DNA of 7,315 nucleotides from an uncultured Bacteroidales bacterium (GTDB lineage: Bacteria; Bacteroidota; Bacteroidia; Bacteroidales; P3): NCBI GenBank assembly GCA_947097635.1, contig CAMURW010000075.1, forward strand, positions 1 to 7,315. Direction: 5' to 3'. The translations under genes were made by a program, and so were the position numbers. The notes beneath the pieces are model-generated. The model worked only from the letters and a program-made list of their open reading frames with translations. It was not told where the DNA came from and made no database searches. The stretch's first letter is position 1. Every line of letters starts with the position of its first letter. Below, piece by piece: positions 5,006 to 7,315 of this stretch.

Positions 5006-5767
5006 TTAGGGTTTATAGTGGTCTACGTAGAAGAGGGCCATGTCGCGGGTGGTCATGCGGTAGCGGTGGAGGGCCACTGTCACTTGGTTGTCTTGCATAT
5101 AGCTCTCTGCCGAGATGAACAGCTGTTTGCCCAAGGGAATGTATTCGCTGTAGGCGCGCCAGTGCACGTGTTGTGTCTTGGCGTTGGGGGGTGGCTTCAC
5201 GGCAGCGGAGTCCAGTTCGTCGATATAGAAAAGCAGGCCGCTCTTTTTCTCGAACAGGTAGTTGCGCGGGAAGTGGTCGGGGTCTTCCACATACACGCGC
5301 ATCACCGGTGTGCCGCGGAAGTTCCATAGCCCGCGGTAGGAGAGCTCCAAGCCGCGTTTCTTCCAGTCGTAGAGGGGGCCGTGGAAGTCGTAGCCGCTCA
5401 TCTGGTCCCAGAACTCGTCGGGCTTGATGTTGCGCCAGATGCGACTGGCGGTGTCGTATTGCCGATAATGCATGAAGCCGTCGCCATATATGGCGAAAAT
5501 CAAGGAGTCGCGAAAGACTATCTCCACCCTGTGGAAGTTGGGCATCACAAACCAGCGGCGCATGAAGAGGGTGTCGGAGGGATGGTAGGCGTCCATTACC
5601 ATGCTTTCGATATACAGCATGCTGTCGTTGGTGATGGTGCCGTGGTTGAGCAGCGTGTTGTAGCGCTCCACCACGATGCTGGCGCTGTCGGGCATCGGCG
5701 TCTCTGTTTGCGCCGCAGCACCGAAAACGCCCGTTAATGTGACAAAAAGCAGCAGTAGTCTTTTCAT
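5006..5767 (-). CDS. Exported LolA-like (outer-membrane lipoprotein-sorting type) protein
   Basis: A 253-residue secreted protein. The ATG at 5767 is chosen because it gives a textbook signal peptide: MKRLLLLFVTLTGVFGAAA followed by QTE, with cleavage likely near residue 19-20 and no lipobox Cys. The frame is open further upstream, but that part overlaps the DUF4292 gene and lacks a signal. The mature part is rich in Trp, Tyr and Phe. It resembles the fold of outer-membrane lipoprotein-sorting proteins: a basic segment MRRWFVMPNFHRVEIVF (69-85), then YGDGFMHYRQYD (94-105), DFHGPLYDWKKRGLELSYRG (127-146) and VMRVYVEDPDHFPRNYLFEK (155-174), matching the family pattern of a DFxGPLxDxxxxG block followed by a G..V.....D......Y strand pair. 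That assignment is from pattern memory, not a search. A periplasmic or outer-membrane role in lipid or lipoprotein handling is inferred. It is followed closely by tadA. Confidence 0.75.
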   Translation of the reverse strand: MKRLLLLFVTLTGVFGAAAQTETPMPDSASIVVERYNTLLNHGTITNDSMLYIESMVMDAYHPSDTLFMRRWFVMPNFHRVEIVFRDSLIFAIYGDGFMHYRQYDTASRIWRNIKPDEFWDQMSGYDFHGPLYDWKKRGLELSYRGLWNFRGTPVMRVYVEDPDHFPRNYLFEKKSGLLFYIDELDSAAVKPPPNAKTQHVHWRAYSEYIPLGKQLFISAESYMQDNQVTVALHRYRMTTRDMALFYVDHYKP

Positions 5768-5889
5768 GGTGGTAATGTGGTGTAGGTGGATCAATGTGAA
5801 CTCGTGTCCAACGAAATAACGTGGTTGTGACGGGAATATTGCGTGCTGGCACGCGAGGGACAATCTTCGCTGGGCAGGGAGGCCTGCTG
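5768..5889 (-). promoter_or_regulatory. 122-base gap between the DUF4292 and LolA-like genes, with a palindrome
   Basis: This is the widest gap inside the gene train. It contains a perfect inverted repeat, GCGTGC and GCACGC with a 2-base centre, at 5841-5854. As RNA it would form a 5-bp stem with a 4-base loop, followed by AAUAUU rather than a U-tract. A TTATTTCG sequence (minus strand, about 5817) loosely resembles a -7 element without a clear -33 partner. A separate promoter for the LolA-like/tadA part is possible but not shown. Confidence 0.25.
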
Positions 5890-6519
5890 TTAGAGAGCCC
5901 TCTCTGCGCTGGTTGGAATCGTCAGCGGCATTTCTTGTGGCTGGTTCAGCAGCAGGCGCGAGATTTTCATCGTCGCGGTGGTGTAGAATCGCTTGTCGTT
6001 GATTGTCAGGTTCAGCAGGCACGGAAACTCTTCGCCGCCTATGGTGTCGAAGTTGTCGTATTCCACCTGCACGATGTTGCGGTTGCTGCCTTTGCCTGTC
6101 AGCACCCTCTGGAGGGTGGCGTAGCTGATGTCTATGCCGTGTTTGCGCAGGTCGGCATAGCTGCATCTGATGTAGGTGTTGTTTACTTTGAGGTAGCCTG
6201 TCACGCTGTCGCGCGTGAACTTGGCACGCCCCAGTTCAAACAGCTTGGTGGCGTTGAGCCAGATGACGCTGTCGCGCCGCATGCGCACCTGCCCCGTGGC
6301 GGAGAGCCCCCTCGTCTCCACGGTGTAGTTGGCGGTGTACCAGTCCCACACTGCCAGGGTATCGGTTTCAATGTATTGCGTCATAGGCTTGTCCACCTGC
6401 GGCACTGTCTCCACCCCCGGCCGTGGTTTCTCCGTAGCAGCCTGCTGGTGGCTGCGGCAGCTGCCAACGAGCAGCACCGCCATTCCCAGGGTTATTGTAT
6501 AGATGATGTCGTGTTTCAT
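5890..6519 (-). CDS. DUF4292-family lipoprotein, short form
   Basis: Predicted lipoprotein of 209 residues. The N-terminus has a signal peptide ending LLVGSC, which gives a lipobox with acylated Cys21, so the mature protein should be anchored to an envelope membrane. The body matches the Bacteroidota DUF4292 family: ATGQVRMRRDSVIWLNATKL (74-93), FELGRAKFTRDSV (94-106), NNTYIRCSYADLRKHGIDIS (113-132) and the C-terminal VEYDNFDTIGGEEFPCLLNL (152-171) with TATMKISRLLLNQP (181-194). DUF4292 proteins have a LolA/LolB-like fold; their function is unsettled. From memory they are usually about 250-270 residues. Here the stretch between TLQRVLTGKG and YDNF is only a few residues long, so this copy appears to lack a middle block of roughly 50. 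It starts 18 bases after the TPR gene stop, consistent with the common TPR-DUF4292 pairing. I see no M23 peptidase gene after it, the neighbour I would expect. Confidence 0.82.
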   Translation of the reverse strand: MKHDIIYTITLGMAVLLVGSCRSHQQAATEKPRPGVETVPQVDKPMTQYIETDTLAVWDWYTANYTVETRGLSATGQVRMRRDSVIWLNATKLFELGRAKFTRDSVTGYLKVNNTYIRCSYADLRKHGIDISYATLQRVLTGKGSNRNIVQVEYDNFDTIGGEEFPCLLNLTINDKRFYTTATMKISRLLLNQPQEMPLTIPTSAERAL

Positions 6520-6537
6520 TAAATCTATAGGTATATG

Positions 6538-7315
6538 TCAGTTTTTCTTCAGTGCCTCGTCTATCTCTCGAAGGTGTTCCTTCACGGTGTCGCTGGCGCC
6601 TCCCTGCTGCTCGGAGAGCTTTACACAGCGTTCTATCTGTTTCTTGGCGTCGTCGTAGTGTCCCATCTTGTATAGCACCCAGGCGTAGGTGTCCAGCGCG
6701 TTGATGTTATTGGGTGCCTGCCCCAGTGCTTTCTCTATCATGGTCCGTGCTTCTTCCAGCCGCTCTCCGCTTATAGCCAGATAGTAGGCGTAGTTGTTCA
6801 GCGTGCCTGGGTCGTTGGGCTGTTTTGCCAGCACTTTGTCGTAGCACTCGAAGGTCTCTTTGTTGCGCCCTTGCTCGTGGTAGCATGCTGCCAGCAGGCT
6901 GTAGGTCTCGCGCTCCAGGTAGCCTTTCGGGAATCCCAGTGTCTCGCAGCGCTTCATCATTTCCTCTGCTTTGGCGTAGTCTTTCTGCCGGTAGTGGTAC
7001 ACTCCCTGAATGTAGTAGGGGAGGGTTTGCAGGGGAAACATCGCGCTGGCCCTTTGTGCCAGCCTCACCATCTCTGTCTCGTGTCCCTCTATCTCGCTCT
7101 CGCATATCAGCAGGGCTTCCCATGCCTCGTATTTGGTGCTGTCCTTGGCCAGGAATGTCTTGAACTGCTCTGCCGCCTCGCCGTATTTCTCCTGTCGCAT
7201 CAGCACGCCGGCGTATGGCAATGCGGCAAGGCTGTCGGTGTTGCCGCGCATTGCGTCGTTCATCAGGTCGAAGGCGTATCGGGAATAGGTGCCATAGAAC
7301 TCCTGCTCGCTGTAG
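6538..7315 (-). CDS. Tetratricopeptide-repeat protein, N-terminus beyond the right edge
   Basis: The C-terminal 258 residues of a TPR protein; the frame stays open to the window end (upstream residues read YSEQEFYGTYSRYAFDL), so the Met at 7263 is internal and the true start lies outside. At least four TPR-type helical pairs are visible in the last 160 residues, including PYYIQGVYHYRQKDYAKAEE, YSLLAACYHEQGRNKETFEC, NNYAYYLAISGERLEEARTM and LDTYAWVLYKMGHYDDAKKQ. The NNYAYYL and LDTYAWVLY signatures are typical of the large envelope-associated TPR proteins that precede DUF4292 genes in Bacteroidales. Such repeats mediate protein-protein contacts, and the partner is unknown. The C-terminal end is charged (EIDEALKKN). 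It is the most upstream gene of the train in this window. Confidence 0.9.
   Translation of the reverse strand, partial: YSEQEFYGTYSRYAFDLMNDAMRGNTDSLAALPYAGVLMRQEKYGEAAEQFKTFLAKDSTKYEAWEALLICESEIEGHETEMVRLAQRASAMFPLQTLPYYIQGVYHYRQKDYAKAEEMMKRCETLGFPKGYLERETYSLLAACYHEQGRNKETFECYDKVLAKQPNDPGTLNNYAYYLAISGERLEEARTMIEKALGQAPNNINALDTYAWVLYKMGHYDDAKKQIERCVKLSEQQGGASDTVKEHLREIDEALKKN

Noticed and set aside
5768..6166. N-terminal extension of the LolA-like frame to 386 residues
   Set aside because: The extension overlaps the well-supported DUF4292 gene and would bury the clear signal peptide starting at 5767.
1..7315. tRNA or rRNA genes, insertion sequences, attachment sites
   Set aside because: I saw no cloverleaf or rRNA-like segment, transposase or integrase frame, or terminal inverted repeats flanking a gene in the window.

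Overview
The window looks like a chromosomal stretch of a Bacteroidales bacterium, most likely from the Prevotella/Bacteroides side. The signs are the gene order rplM-rpsI-rpsB, ribosomal proteins with Bacteroidales-type tails (S9 ends in FQFSKR), a DUF4292 lipoprotein after a TPR protein, a THUMP-like methyltransferase of the PG_1098 type, weak or absent Shine-Dalgarno sequences, and a TAnnTTTG-type -7 promoter element. Every gene I can support is on the minus strand, so transcription runs from high to low coordinates.

Right part (7315 to about 2375): a compact gene train. It starts with the 3' part of a TPR-repeat protein that runs off the right edge, followed by a short DUF4292 lipoprotein. 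After a 122-base gap come an exported protein resembling outer-membrane lipoprotein-sorting (LolA-like) proteins, tRNA adenosine deaminase tadA, a sugar-phosphate-type nucleotidyltransferase and a THUMP-like methyltransferase. The last two overlap by 17 bases and the other gaps are 18-31 bases, so co-transcription is likely. The first three genes point to envelope and lipoprotein work; tadA and probably the methyltransferase act on RNA.

Middle (about 1635 to 2374): a 740-base stretch with no convincing gene. The half next to rplM holds a -7 promoter element flanked by A-tracts and a roughly 180-base leader that folds into three nested stems, a good candidate for an autoregulatory ribosomal-protein leader. 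The half next to the methyltransferase is more GC-rich and holds a four-copy 11-bp tandem repeat, two short inverted repeats and a stem-loop right after the methyltransferase stop codon.

Left part (1 to 1634): the ribosomal operon rplM-rpsI-rpsB. rplM and rpsI are separated by one base; a 144-base spacer with two small hairpins precedes rpsB. rpsB is normal through Asp197, but the last 51 bases of the window do not encode the universally conserved S2 continuation in any frame. This is a breakpoint, either an assembly or contig-end artefact or a real rearrangement.

I found no novel defence or mobile system. The two items most worth following up are the structured rplM leader and the broken rpsB end.
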